DNA of 64,000 nucleotides from Actinomucor elegans (Eukaryota > Mucoromycota > Mucoromycetes > Mucorales > Mucoraceae), in assembly GCA_026027325.1 (NCBI GenBank), contig JAMSLZ010000003.1, positions 434,001-498,000 of the forward strand, given 5' to 3'. A program made the position numbers and the translations under genes. Below the pieces are notes generated by a model, which was given only the letters and a program-made list of their open reading frames with translations, was not told where the DNA came from and searched no databases. This document shows, piece by piece, positions 35,623-47,020 of the stretch. Each line of letters starts with the position of its first letter. Position 1 is the stretch's first letter.

Positions 35623-37548
35623 ATGACAAGTCAAACACAAGTTGAAGCACCTTTTGGTGTAGTGGATATGGGCTCCAACGGCATTCGCTTTGGTATAGTA
35701 AGTGCTCTTGCACGTCACTTGCCAGTGGCATACGAAGAACGCGCTCCTATTGCTTTACTCGACGCTCAAGGTGATGACCGTGTTATTCCTGCCGAGGTCA
35801 TTGAGCAAGTCATTACCAGTTTTTTGCGATTCAAAAAGCTTTGCCAAGATGCTAAAGTAGAACTGGAGAATGTTCGAGTTATTGCCACCGAAGCAACTCG
35901 TGTTGCGAAAAACGGAAACGAGTTTCTACAGCGAATTTTTGAAGCAACTGGTTGGACTGTTTCTTTATTATCAAAGCAAGAAGAAGCTTTAATCTCTGCC
36001 TCGGGAATCGTTGGTAAAGTAAATAATGAAAGATGCTTGGGTAGCAAGGATTAACTCGACATAGGCTCTTTTAATCGTGTGAATGGTTTGACTATGGATT
36101 TGGGGGGTGGCTCTGTGGAAGTCAGTTATGTCATGACATCTGCTATACAGGATCAAAATGAAGAAGGCGGATTACCCTCCGCGAATCATATTCGTGTTTC
36201 TCCCAACCCAGTATCAATGCCATATGGTGCCGCGGCTCTCAAACGAAGATTAGCCAAATGTAACTCAGACAAGGAGATTGAGGATTTGTATCAAGAGGTT
36301 GTAACTGAACTTACCAAGGCGCACAATCTGGCCCAGCTACCGTCTTCTCTATTACACAAGGATGGATATAAAGTTTTCATGAGCGGTGGCGGATTCAGAG
36401 CACTGGGATATCTTTCAATGGCCGTAAACGCTCAACAATCCATCTTCCCCAAACGTACCACGAATCGCAAACACATGTATCCTATACCCATTATCAACGG
36501 CTACTCGATGACAGGAAAAGAGCTTGAACAGTTGGCAAAGAACTATAGCCGTAAAAACCCTCGGGAGCTGATGAAAAAGCTCAAAGTGTTTCGTATATCC
36601 AAACGTCGTGCAGGCATGATCCCAGCCTCTTGCTTTTTGGTCTCTGCTATTTTACAAGTATTCAAAGTAAAACGCGTGTATTTCAGTGAAGGCGGTGTAC
36701 GTCAAGGCTTTTGTTATCAATTACTGTCGATGGAGGAAAAGAAAAAGGATCCTTTATTGGAAGGAGTCAAGGCCTATGCTGCTCAATCCGAATTTTCACT
36801 GTCTCAGACGGAATTTGCGTCTATCTATTCTATTCTAGCAAGCGCTTTGCCTGAGCCTTATATGAGCCTATCGCACCCACTGCAGTTACATCGTCTATTG
36901 CCTGCTGCCATTCATTTGTCCAATTTAACCTCTCATTATCCTAAAGAAACGCGTGCTTTCGTTGCATTCCATATGCCTTTGGCTGGTGGTCCCTTAGCTA
37001 ATGTGCCTGGCTTGAGTCATCGGGAGCGTGCTATTCTCTCTATCTTGTTAGCTTTTCGCCAAGGTGGTGCTGTGCCAGATCCCATCTTTTACGCTGTCCA
37101 AGCGCTTGTCGGTCGCAGAGGTGTTTCTGTGTGCAAGTATATTGGCCGTTTGATGGAGTTGGTATTTGCTGTATCACCTCTGCGTCCTGGTGTGGGCTTG
37201 ATTGAAAGTGGACTTTCGTTTACTACTATTGTTTCTACAGATTATCAACCCAATACAGACGCTGAACAGGTGGTAAACGATGATAGTAGCAGTAGTGAAT
37301 CGGATTCAGATGATGATCAGGATCAGGATGATTTGGAGATCGAAAATGAGGATGCTAGCGATTATCCTTCAATGCAATTGCGTATCAATTTGCCTCAACG
37401 CCTTTCTCCGTTAGTGGATGCTCCTGCTGTCATGTCCGTCATTGAGAGTTTGGACAAGAAAGTTAATACGCGTAAATATGATATGGATGAAGAGCGTAGA
37501 CCTTTAAAGTGTCCCAACCTCTTTTCTGTAGATATTGTAAGAAAATAA
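35623..37548 (+). CDS. RTG2: Retrograde regulator RTG2 / Ppx-GppA phosphatase family
   Basis: A 624-residue cytosolic protein of the ASKHA-fold exopolyphosphatase/GppA family, from exons 35623-36013 and 36065-37548. In fungi the member with this length and C-terminal extension is Rtg2, which relays mitochondrial dysfunction to the Rtg1/Rtg3 transcription factors. Visible signatures: the phosphate-1 loop FGVVDMGSNGIRFGI, RVIATEATRVAKN, EEALISASGIVG, and after the 51-nt intron the phosphate-2 motif GLTMDLGGGSVEVSY. Later come VFMSGGGFRALGYLS and YFSEGGVRQGFCYQLL. An acidic, Ser-rich linker (about residues 555-585) precedes the last 60 residues. The ATP/phosphate-binding residues are present, so hydrolytic activity cannot be excluded. 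A direct exopolyphosphatase role is the alternative. Confidence 0.88.
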
Positions 37549-38159
37549 AACAATTTGTATTTAAAACAATTTATTGGAAACTAGAATTCTTTAATGACTC
37601 TCGATTTAACGATACATATCACCGCTGAACAGAAAGTCATCTTACCAACAAATCACGAATGCCATGGAATATTGTAGAGCATTTGACTAGTAATCAGCAC
37701 CCGTAATGACCACGGAGGCCTCCGGTTATTGCGAAAGAGCATTGTAGAAAGTAAAGCACATGTCTCTGGCGTAGTGTGTGAAAGACGTTGATTAGAGAGC
37801 TCTTTTTGTGAACTAGTTGGGATACTTTTGGCGGAAAATCGCTTACCGCAGGATTACCATAGATATTTTTGTAAAAGCCCCTATGATGTGTTTATAACAA
37901 TTGTAAGATATGAAGCGCTTGTTGAACATCTCCATCAAGTAATCGGAAGGGAAATAAGTAATGGAAGTTTGACCTCGCCGCGAGAAGAAATGCTCGCAAT
38001 AAAAAGCACGCTTGTATTTGAAATATTCATTGAGTAATTAGGCTTTGTACAGGAATATGGGATCGGAAGGAATAAGTAACATATAATCTAAAGATGGATA
38101 CACGATAAAGACAAACATACATATATATATATGAAATAAGCCAACATTGATACTAATTC

Positions 38160-38400
38160 AAACTTGTGCTTTTAACGGAGCAGATATTACATTATACGTC
38201 CCAGCTATCGAATGGTGAAGGGCTGTTTATTGTACGCACGCTTTTCATAAATGGAGACAAAAAAATACATTGTATTGGTAGATATACGCATTTGCAGTTT
38301 GTCAAGAGTAGTAAGCTACTATATCGACTTGTTTCTCTATGATCGCATTGACTGAGTGATCAATATACTATATAGTAAGTTTGACAGGCTTGAATAATGA
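38160..38400 (+). repeat. Partial third copy of the duplicated locus segment
   Basis: Shares TTTGTCAAGAGTAGTAAGCT, CAGCTATCGAATG, GTACGCACGCTTTTCA and GAGTGATC in the same order with 58060-58300, and more weakly with 48010-48330. Same orientation. Diverged by point changes and small indels. Confidence 0.7.
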
Positions 38401-38483
38401 TTCCTTGCATGCATATATATGAACTGTTACTAGCTTTGAGACCTGTAATATATATTAATACTTGTCTTCCACGCCCCATTCCT

Positions 38484-38555
38484 GCATCCCAGTAAAATAT
38501 CGTATCTGATTAGGAGCCCATGTTCACAGTGAGTTACTACATTTGTTAGAATCTA
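38484..38555 (+). repeat. Dispersed ~60-bp repeat
   Basis: AAAATATCGTATCTGATTAG, then CCCATGTTCACAGTGAGTTA and CTACATTTG. Linked GAATAAACTACGCTTGTC follows about 25 nt later. Confidence 0.65.
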
Positions 38556-39825
38556 TTTTGCATTTTAACCTCGAATTCGAATAAACTACGCTTGTCATGT
38601 TCAAACACTTCTTTTTTTTACCTTCTCTGCATCAAAATCGATTACGACATATCGAACGAGTGAGCATAATGAACCAAACGATCAGAAGAAGGCAAATAAA
38701 TTCGCCTTACAGACTAATGAAGTATATCATGTTTAATGATCTACAGGCATAATATATCAGTAGATTGAACTTTGTCAAATTCATCTGATACTATATTTTG
38801 TTTTCTGCTAGCCTGCTCTATTTTCTGTAGAAAAAAAGAAAAAGAAAAAGGAGGACCAAATAGACTAGACACGTTGGCCATTCATTAGTTAATTACGGCA
38901 GCTTGCTAGTATAATGAAACCTGACTTGATTTGGCGCCTGGGTGAAAGATTACTCGTTTAAAAAATGCGCCGAGTGCGATTATAGATTGTTCTCGTTTGC
39001 TAGATTGAACACATATATACATCTCGAAATAAAACTGACTTGGACAAAAGGAGAAGTGTCATTGATTAGCGCTAGTATAATTATTTATAACATTTGCGCA
39101 GTAGATACAAAACCTTATCGTATGCGATAATTCTTGGCAATACTTGATACACATAACGTCACGTAACACAACATGAAAGCAAACCAGAAAAAGCTATTGT
39201 TTGGGTATCACTGAAAGTAATTTCACCTTAAAAGGCTCTTTTTTTTTTACCAATTCACCAGGCGCAGTAAACAAAATGACCCTATTTTACTTAGACTCGC
39301 GTGAGCTTCTAAAATTGTCATTGGGATGCTTAATCAGCAAGTTGCGGCAATTTTTGACAGATACCGTGACATACATTTGTCTTTATTAATATCTATAGTT
39401 AGTGATGATATAGACTTGCATTTCATAGACCTAAATATACACTAAAGCTGATGAAATAAAGCAGTAACATTTTATGTTTTAATTATTACACATATGAATG
39501 GGTAAAAAAAAAAATGTTATACTTGCACGAAGTGATGTAATTTCCTGGGTACTTTGCTCAAGAATATGGACTACCCGTTCCGTTGTTAAGATTAACAAAT
39601 AAAGATCAGCAGTATGCCGCAAAGCTACCTATTCACCCGTGGGTTAACTGACGCTTTGTATACGCTCTTATAAATAGAATGAAGCTAAATATGAAACAAT
39701 GAGTTGATTCCGGTTGATCGCGCTCTTTATTAATAGCAAACTGTGAGCAATATTAGAATATGATACATGATTTTATTATATATGATTAAGTTATGTAAAA
39801 AAAAAAGGGGCAAGAGAAAGAAATT

Positions 39826-41297
39826 TTAGATTGCACATATAATAGTAATTATACCAAGTAAAACAGCAACTGAATTGGAAATATAGACTTTCTTTGGGGA
39901 GCTGTTCGCTGCCACTGCAGCACCTGCACCGGCGGTCACGCCAGAAGCTTGTGCACTACTAGAAGTAGTGGCAGTAGAAACAACCGACGAAACAGGAGCA
40001 GATGAAGGAGTAGTGGGAATACTTCCATTACTGATGGGATACACAAAACTAGTCTCCCAGTAAGGATGAGATACATTAAAACACTGATTCCAAGGCACAA
40101 CATTAAAGGCCTCCTGTACTTGAGGAAGCCATTTTTCAGCCATAGAAACTGTCGCATTATTAAGTTCATGCTGAAGCACGATGTGACCGGACTTGTTATC
40201 TGTACCGTTCTTGCGAGCAGCGATCCAATTTTCGAAATAGCCATCCACAGTAGAAGGAGACAAGTTTCCTCCGCCATCACCTGGCATATTCCAATCGTCT
40301 GTATCTTCGTCCCAGAGGACAGTAGTGAGACCCATCTGCCAGGCAATAGCGCGAACACGATCGTCAACATCGCCATAAGGGGGTCTCCAGCATTTAGTCG
40401 TAACGCCAGTTACTTCTTTGATAGCTTTCAAGGTCCAATACAATTCAGCTACGACATTGTCATTAGCAAGCGAAGTCATGGCAGGATGGGACCATGTATG
40501 GACGCAAAGCGTGTGTCCATCAGCTAAAGCTCTTTGAGCAGCTGCCGGTGCGGCAATTACATTTGATCCGATATCTATTATGTTATCATTTACTAAATTA
40601 AGGCTTCCTATAAAAAGCAGCAAAAATCGACTTACAGAATAAACCAGCTTTTTGGTTATGAGCAGCTAAAAAATCATAGAGGTGAGGTTCTGCCCAAGTG
40701 CCTGCATCTTCAGTAAGTGGCCCATCGTCATAAGTCTGTAAATTAGCAACAAAACTGATTATTAGCCAAGCGCAATTATCATTTACTTTAACTACTAACC
40801 AGACCCCAGTCGCCAACTTGAGGACAAGCAGCAGCATCAGCAGGAACTAAAGGGTTCTTTGATTTAACACAACCGGTAGCACTCCACCAACAATCAGGAT
40901 CAGCATCATCATCATAACCAGTCATGGTAAGATCACCGTTTGAATCAGCCTTACGAACGTCGCTGTTAGGTACTTTGGACCAATCAATGGCCTTGATAGC
41001 CGCTTGAACTTCAGCGGAATCAGTAGGAGGGCTCTTCCAGCCCTCAGGATATCCACTGGTATTGAAATCAATAGTAGTTAAAGGACCAGTAGGGATAGTA
41101 TCATTGCCACCGGTCGGATACGATTGCACATTGCCTGCAAGAGGCGTCACGGCTGACAGCCATTCAGGTGATACTTGTGCAGGAAGGCCTTCAGTAGTAG
41201 TAGTTGCATTAGAAGATGCTGTTGTATTTTGAGCATCGGCCACAGAAACAACCAAGAGAAATGTTACAGCAGATGATAGGCTCAAAAAGTTCACCAT
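39826..41297 (-). CDS. Chitin deacetylase, GPI-anchor type (paralogue A)
   Basis: Polysaccharide deacetylase (CE4) converting chitin to chitosan, a major wall polymer of Mucoromycota. Exons 41297-40800, 40735-40636 and 40574-39826 give 448 residues. A signal peptide (FLSLSSAVTFLLVVSVADA) precedes a Thr/Ser stretch. The NodB domain has all five motifs: TYDDGP with catalytic and metal Asp, HTWSHP with metal His, RPPYGDVDDRVRAIAWQMG, DTDDWNMPGDGG, and HIVLQHELNN. The C-terminus is Ser/Ala/Thr-rich and ends in a hydrophobic tail (SVAVLLGIITIICAI), as in GPI-anchored proteins. A TATAAAA box lies 61 nt upstream. An earlier in-frame ATG at 41348 is unlikely because it puts charged and polar residues before the signal peptide. 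The paralogue at 51244-52702 has one intron fewer. Confidence 0.95.
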
Positions 41298-41650
41298 GTT
41301 ATTATGTAGAATAAGGTAGTAGAGAGAAAGAGAAAAATACCCATTCAAGCTTCATCCTTTTATATTCATCAAGGTAAATGATAAGAACCAGTTACACGAG
41401 TGTAACGTTTCGCCTTAGAAATACATCTAGAATGGGAGAAATGGCTTATATTTGGTCAATTGACCTTTCTTTTTGAAGGTATATTCAGCCCTCCACATCG
41501 GCGAAAGGAATACCCATAGAAAATCATCTTTGATTTGAAGTTAAAATATCTTTATTATTAGTGCATAATAAAGATCAGGTATATAAAATAATAGTATAAC
41601 TGATGCATACTCAGAAAATCAAATGATGATCAAGTTAATGGAGTATACAC
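41298..41650. other. Intergenic, shared by two minus-strand genes
   Basis: Promoter of chitin deacetylase A (TATA element at 41358-41364) and 3' flank of the HMG-box gene. Nothing else seen. Confidence 0.7.
41358..41364 (-). promoter_or_regulatory. TATA box of chitin deacetylase A
   Basis: TATAAAA on the minus strand, about 61 nt before the chosen ATG at 41297. Confidence 0.6.
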
Positions 41651-42912
41651 TCAATTCATCACCATCAATCGCATTTTAGCCCTTTTTTCAACTTCATCAT
41701 CGAGATAATCATTATTTAGCGAGTTTGTCGATATGGTAGACGCGTCAGCTGAATATTTTCTTTTTACTAACAGGGATCGTCTTGGACAATACCTATACTT
41801 TGGGAAGGCTTCTTTATGCGCTTGTTTTTCTTGCTCGGCCAGATCATACCATGGTTTTTTTTCATCCTCGGATATATGAGACCATCGACGAGAAGCGCGC
41901 CTATTGTAACAGCATTAGTCATTTAGTAATCAAAGAATGAATAAAGGCATATCTTACTTTGATATCTCTTCTGCTCGAAGTGATGGATGCTGCTGTTTGA
42001 GAGTCTGGCTATAGTGGCACCGAAACTACAAAAGTCTGGTCAATTGGAAACTTCGTACATTACTCTGGGAAACTTACATGTATCCAAGCGTTACGAGGAC
42101 GTTTAATATGAGCATACTTGGTCAAAAACATATGCCTCTCGACACCATTTTTCGCAGTATCCTCATTTGATCCCTGTATCGTGAGTGAGGTATGTGCAAA
42201 CGAAACCTGTTCGTTTTCACAAAGCATTGAGGATACAGAGGCGGGATACTCGGACTTTGAAGTGAGGCTACCCAGCCTTAACCTTAAGAAAGAGTCTGCA
42301 GCATAGGAATCTGATGCTGCAGCAACCGCTGTGGTAGAGGCTTCCATCATAGTAGGGGATAAAAGGGGGACCGATTCATTTATAAGGTTTTCCTTCGGCT
42401 GCTGTCTATTAATAAAGTTATAAAGTCCTTTTGAGGTATCTTGGTTAACAGAAATTTGAGGTTGTTTTGTGCGTAATAAACTACGGTATGTGCAAATGGC
42501 ATCGTGCATTACTGGAGAAGGTGGATCAGAAGAGCCAGAAGTACAAGAAGATAATGAAGAGAAGGCTAGGCTGGGCAATTCTTTTGAGATGAGCATTGTC
42601 GGTATAAATTTTCTTTTGCCACTAAAATTTTGAAGTAAAGGCTTAGGCTCCATGAACTGGGGAAGAATGTTGCCTTCTATTGCGGTACTAGGCTTTTCAG
42701 CTATTTGGAGTATATTTTAGTTTTTTTTTAAAAAATCGTTTAATTAATTATGTATGTAATGCTTTACAGTGATTCATAACTTCTTTCAATGGAGGTAGCT
42801 CTATGTGAGTAGATGCAGGTATTTGTGTATTAATAAGAGAAAGTTTCTGGGCAGGCAAAAATATACTTGGAGCTGACTGAGTACAGTGCGATAGGATACC
42901 ATCCATTTTCAT
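41651..42912 (-). CDS. HMG-box (MATA-type) transcription factor
   Basis: A 361-residue nuclear DNA-binding protein from exons 42912-42768, 42700-42078, 42025-41958 and 41900-41651. About 245 residues of Ser/Thr/Pro-rich, poorly structured sequence precede one HMG box. The box begins HIKRPRNAWIHFRCHYSQT and continues QQHPSLRAEEISKRASRRW, then SEDEKKPWYDLAEQEKQAH and FPKYRYCPRR, a full three-helix sequence-specific type. The opening KRPRNAW matches the MATA/Ste11/SexM-SexP class rather than the abundant non-specific HMGB class. Two introns fall inside the box. The flanks are not the TPT and RNA-helicase genes known beside Mucorales sexM/sexP, so I do not call this the mating locus. A role in sexual or developmental regulation is inferred. 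An inner ATG at 42906 is possible. Confidence 0.85.
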
Positions 42913-42961
42913 TGATTATAACAATAAGAATTGATATTTAGGAAAGAAGAAAAGACGGTAG

Positions 42962-43279
42962 ATGTTCAATTTATCAATGAACAATGAAAGGGGGCTGACT
43001 TTCAAAAGGTTAAGTCGAATGTTTCTATTATATGCCTATACCGGAAACGTTCTAGAGGTTGCCGATGAGCTTAACATTGCAAACAGGTAGCTTCTAACCT
43101 AGCATTCAATTAGTTTGCATAGTATAACATTATTAAGCTTATCGCGAGCCGGAGTTAACCCTCTATATACTGCGAAAAAAGTCTCTGTCGATAGCACATT
43201 AAAGCAATCAATGAGGGAGTTGCTTACCGAAATTATTTGTCAGATTCCAGTGGAAAAGAAGGGACCCAAAAACTGGTAA
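42962..43279 (+). CDS. Unrecognised 88-residue protein
   Basis: Two frame-consistent exons, 42962-43086 and 43138-43279, separated by a 51-nt intron (AG|GTAGCT to TTAAG). The product is small and basic, beginning with RGLTFKRLSRMFLLYAYTG. It continues NVLEVADELNIA and RAGVNPLYTAKKVSVDS, and ends in a helical LLTEIICQIPVEKKGPKNW. I do not recognise the family. The residue choice, wobble use and clean splice argue that it is real. The first ATG is only 49 bp from the divergent HMG-box start, so the two may share a bidirectional promoter. Starts at the in-frame ATGs 42977 or 43019 would widen the gap. It has no signal peptide; the KRLSRMFLLYAY segment could be a mitochondrial presequence or an LYR-like motif, which is speculation. 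Confidence 0.55.
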
Positions 43280-45091
43280 ATATCTTACCAAGATAAGAAA
43301 CAGGATACATGCCCTTGTTTGTATCCAGATACGCTTATTGTCTGTGCACTGTTCCTGGAGATATGAAATAGGAATGGCCGTCTTTTTTTGGTCATTATAG
43401 TATCACTATGAAACAACCGCAATATGGGCTCATTGTCTGTTTATTATTATTACTTACTAGCAAATCGGCCAATTGTCTGTAGTTAGGGCCGTTTCAAAGA
43501 ATAGAACAAAAAAAAATTTCTTTTTAGCTGATTTATAACATTTTACTTTATCGTGGTAGATCATTATGGAACTTGTCGTTGGTTGCTTATTAATATAAAG
43601 TGTAGCCTCCTTTGGCAGTAGTTACGCAATTGATATCATCAGAAACGAATGCGCCTTAAGCTATATATAAAGGAATTTACGCAATGAGTCCACAATTTGA
43701 TGGTACTATTTTTCATTAAAGTTCTTTTCAACTGATGCAGCAGCTCATTTTAAACATGGATTACTAAACAAACACGACATTTGACTAAGGCCGCTCGAGA
43801 TCTCTTGTGCTTATTAGACTCCCATGCCAGGGAATTTCTTGAAATTTCGGAACTCGAAATTGGGTTTTTAATTCTTGAAAATCAGAAACTGGATTGTTCA
43901 AGACGGACAATGTAGAACAGATACAATTTTAATAGAATTTATAGATAAATAAATATCTTCTGAAAGCTATATACAATATAAAAAAAAGTATATAGAAAAA
44001 CCTTGCTGTAAAGAGAGATAAGCATTGCATGATCGAAATTTAATAGGGTTCTCTCGATTAAACGATCTCTTTGCTACTACTACTTACAAGAAATGTACAA
44101 ATTAGAAACCCTTCTTAATTATTCAATATTTACATAGTAGATCAGGGCGCACAATTCAGCATCTGCCTCGATAAAAGATGTAGTGACATGCTGCCGATAT
44201 AGAATGTATGAAAGGAGTTATGTCATGCACAGCAATATTAATATTACTGTCGATTTATTGCAAATTCAGAAAAACCTCTATAATTATTTTACGGGCATCT
44301 CAAACATATCATATTACTTGCTTACAAAGACCAGAAGCCACTCTACTCATCCTGGGTACTGAATTAATGTCAAATAAATAAAGTGGGAAGTCAAATACCC
44401 CAGTGCAAGAGCAAATGAAGTTTGAACGATGTTAATTAATGTGTATTTAGGGATTAATAGAAGATTGTTTTGGAAGAACGAATCGCTTAATGAACGAGCA
44501 TCAGAAGCATTTGCAAGGAAAGCATAGTGGGTAAAGTCTATGTGTCTCTACATATATGAAGTAGTATACGAAGCAGTGATATATTGGTAATAAGTTATAA
44601 TATACGAAGTATTGAGGTATCTCTATTACCAAGCAATTGGAAGGGTAATAGCGATATGAGAAATTGCAAGTTATTCTTACGCATACATGTATGAGTATTG
44701 GTAGTGCCTATTATACATACTAGCGTATTAGTTACTTTTAATTCGATTATTCTACAAATCGGTTTCTTATATCTAATTAAGAGCACTCTAACTCGGTTTG
44801 TACTTCAACAGAGATATTGATGGTTGCAAAGATTCTTTAGATACAAATGCGACAGAATTCTTATGGCACTACATTGCAAAATAATACTTATTTTATTTCA
44901 CTCGCAGCTCAGAGCAACTGATAACGCAAAGCCTCTTCTGAAGGTACTCATTATTCACAAAAGAAAGCCAGTTTGTTTTTACAACGGGATGATTGGATGG
45001 TAAGAAATATTTTTATTCGAAATAGAGTTAAATTCGAAAAGATATAGTGAAAAGAGATGGTGTGTACGCTTCTGTAGAATGAAAACACAAA
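43280..45091. other. Long intergenic region
   Basis: AT-rich with one inverted dispersed-repeat copy (43735-43790). A minus-strand 63-codon frame at 44595-44786 looks non-coding. The last 200 bases before 45091 are the 3' flank of the small secreted protein gene. No further gene seen. Confidence 0.55.
43735..43790 (-). repeat. Dispersed ~60-bp repeat, inverted copy
   Basis: Reverse complement reads TCAAATGTCGTGTTTGTTTA, then TCCATGTTTAAAATGAGCTG. The second block matches the copy at 59889-59952 over 18 bases. Confidence 0.75.
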
Positions 45092-45352
45092 TCATGGAGA
45101 ATGTTCATTGAGTTGAGCAGCAATTTGTTGGACAAGAAAATCCAGAGTGTTCTGAACTTCAGGATTTTTTTTAATAGTGTCGACCTTCTGCTTGAATAAT
45201 GTTTCTGCAGTACTACCACTACCTTCTTGGCCAGGAGCACTTGGTTTGTCAACGTTACCTGAATCTTGTTCAGTAAAAGGATCTCCTGGAGCAGCTGCAA
45301 CAGCAGTTAAGAGGCAAGTAAAAACGGCAAGAGTGAAGAATTTGAATTGCAT
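45092..45352 (-). CDS. Small secreted protein, 86 residues
   Basis: Single-exon gene. Residues 1-20 form a textbook signal peptide (FKFFTLAVFTCLLTAVAAA, cleavage expected near AAA-PGD). The mature part of about 66 residues is Gly/Ser/Pro/Asp-rich at first (GNVDKPSAPGQEGSGS). It then turns into a probable amphipathic helix (KQKVDTIKKNPEVQNTLDFLVQQIAAQL). It has no cysteine after the signal peptide, so it is not a disulphide-stabilised effector. I do not recognise a family. A TATAAAAA element lies about 60 nt upstream, consistent with a strong regulated promoter as for the other secreted-protein genes here. Extracellular location is well supported; function is unknown. Confidence 0.7.
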   Translation of the reverse strand: MQFKFFTLAVFTCLLTAVAAAPGDPFTEQDSGNVDKPSAPGQEGSGSTAETLFKQKVDTIKKNPEVQNTLDFLVQQIAAQLNEHSP

Positions 45353-46318
45353 TGAGTATAGTTATATGAAATAAGTAATGATAGATCTTGGGATACCTCT
45401 GGTAAGTGTACCTTTTTATACTTTTTTTTTTTTTTTTTTGGTATTGATTTACGCAGTTGAATGTACAGTAACAGGAACGATATGCAAACATCAAAACTCA
45501 AATAAGTCATTACAGTATTGTTTAGGCCTAATGTACGAGATATGCATTTTCAAACTTGAAAAAGCAAGATCAGCAGAATTAGTTTTTTTTTTTTTTAGCA
45601 AGGTGGATATATATCACGTCTTTCTAATTGATGATCACCCCTTTATCTCTCCTTTTTGCTAGTATACATTTAATAACAAAAAATAGAACGCTTTAACATG
45701 TAAAAATATATCATTCTGCACAATAATGTATAGATAAGCAAAGTACTTTAAAATCGAGAGGATATCTCAACTTCACAAAAATTGGGTTTTTAAGATTTAG
45801 GTAAAGAGTTAATTACTATCGGATATGGTAATGTAGATAAGGTAGAAGCGCATAATGTACTATGTGGAGGCATTTATTTGTAATTTTATGTAGATCTATT
45901 CTTGGTGTAATGATACAAATAACAGCTATGATTTGGGTTTCTTTTCTGGAATGCACGAACTAATGTGAAATACTAAGTAAAGGATGAAACGATTGATAAG
46001 GCTGGCTCACCATTTAATATCCTTCTCCAAAAACAAAGAGATATCATTAAATGAGAATATAAGATGTTTCCTATAGTGGTTTATTATCAATAATTATGTA
46101 TTGTGATACAGGCATAGAGATTGAAAAAAGTGATTGAAATACTCACCTTAAGATTGAGTATTAAGGTTATCAATAAAAATATTGGAGTTAACTTTAGTAT
46201 AATAGGATGTTTCAATAATTTTTAAAAATCCTAAAATTTTAAAATTAGTATTATAGAAATTAAATTATCTAGATATTTTATTGTAACCTTATTTGCTGAG
46301 GAGAGGTTTTCTGTATGT
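45353..46318. other. Intergenic, no gene seen
   Basis: Promoter of the small secreted protein, then AT-rich sequence up to the Helitron remnant. Two T12-20 tracts (about 45422-45440, 45584-45596) inflate spurious frames on both strands. Confidence 0.55.
45413..45420 (-). promoter_or_regulatory. TATA box of small secreted protein
   Basis: TATAAAAA on the minus strand, 61 nt upstream of the ATG at 45352. Confidence 0.55.
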
Positions 46319-47020
46319 CTATCCGATCAGGCTAGTAATTCCTTTCCCAGTGATGACACAGCGAGAGTTTTTTTTATATTCTTTTTTATTTTTATTTTGT
46401 AAAATCCCATCTGCCGTTTTATACACTATAGCAAAGGGATTATGTTCGTAAAATAGTATAGCTAAATGCTCAATGATATACTCATCTAGTTCGCTATTGC
46501 TATTTGCACATCTGATTGATTCCGCATATTGATGGTATAAAGTGTATATTTGAATGCGCCTTACCGATACGGTAACAGATGTAAAATATTTAAGGGGACA
46601 ATCAGAAGGCAGTTTAGAAAACATGGAAGGGCCTTGACAATGATACACTTGTTCTTGAATTTGAGATGGTATATTCACTACATTCTGGTTGGAAGTAAAG
46701 GCAAATATTGGGTTGTATCTATGGTTATTCTCTTTAAACTTGCTATCTTATCTTCTAAGGCCATTATACAATTTCTTCAAAACCGTTGAAAGTAACTTCA
46801 GTAAGTCAATATTTACAGCGTTTGCTTCACAATAAGGCATCCAAACCTTTTTGTTGGCAGCACAATTATCAGACAATTCAGCTTCCCAATGCTTAGCATT
46901 ATAGTTATTTCATATTTGATCTATTAGACCAAGGTAAAATGTCTTTAGATAGCTCAATTGAGAGAGATTTACTACTGACAATAATGAAGGACGGTCTTTT
47001 CTAGATTCACCATTTTCTTC
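46319..47020 (-). mobile_element. Helitron N-terminal (Helitron_like_N) remnant
   Basis: A minus-strand frame running from about 47020 to 46319 with only two internal stops reads like the N-terminal half of a Helitron Rep-helicase. In order: KTFYLGLIDQI then NNYNAKHWEAELSDNCAANK, corresponding to the family's YLG-x2-D-x2-C-x2-C-x-A-x-HW-x2-E region. Then follow KFKENNHRYNPIFAFTSNQ, matching the RxYNxAFAFTS block, and IPSQIQEQVYHCQGP, matching the IxGQxYHxxG block. The rest is YTLYHQYAESIRCANSNSEL and EHNPFAIVYKTAD. The catalytic Rep motifs and the helicase domain are absent, so this is a truncated, non-functional fossil. The last 119 codons (46319-46678) remain open from an internal Met. Family assignment is by motif order and is fairly strong. 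Confidence 0.75.

Larger units (their letters stand above)
37549..39825. other. Long intergenic region with repeat blocks
   Basis: Holds a palindromic block at 37702-37733, a copy of the locus-duplication segment (38160-38400), a dispersed-repeat copy (38484-38555) with linked GAATAAACTACGCTTGTC at about 38579, and a GAAAAA-type purine run near 38830. Open frames at 37828-38037, 38942-39130 and 39201-39389 look non-coding. No gene assigned. Confidence 0.5.

Noticed and set aside
41651..43279. Mucorales sex (mating-type) locus
   Set aside because: The HMG box fits, but the flanks are a chitin deacetylase and an unknown gene, not the triose-phosphate transporter and RNA helicase expected at that locus.
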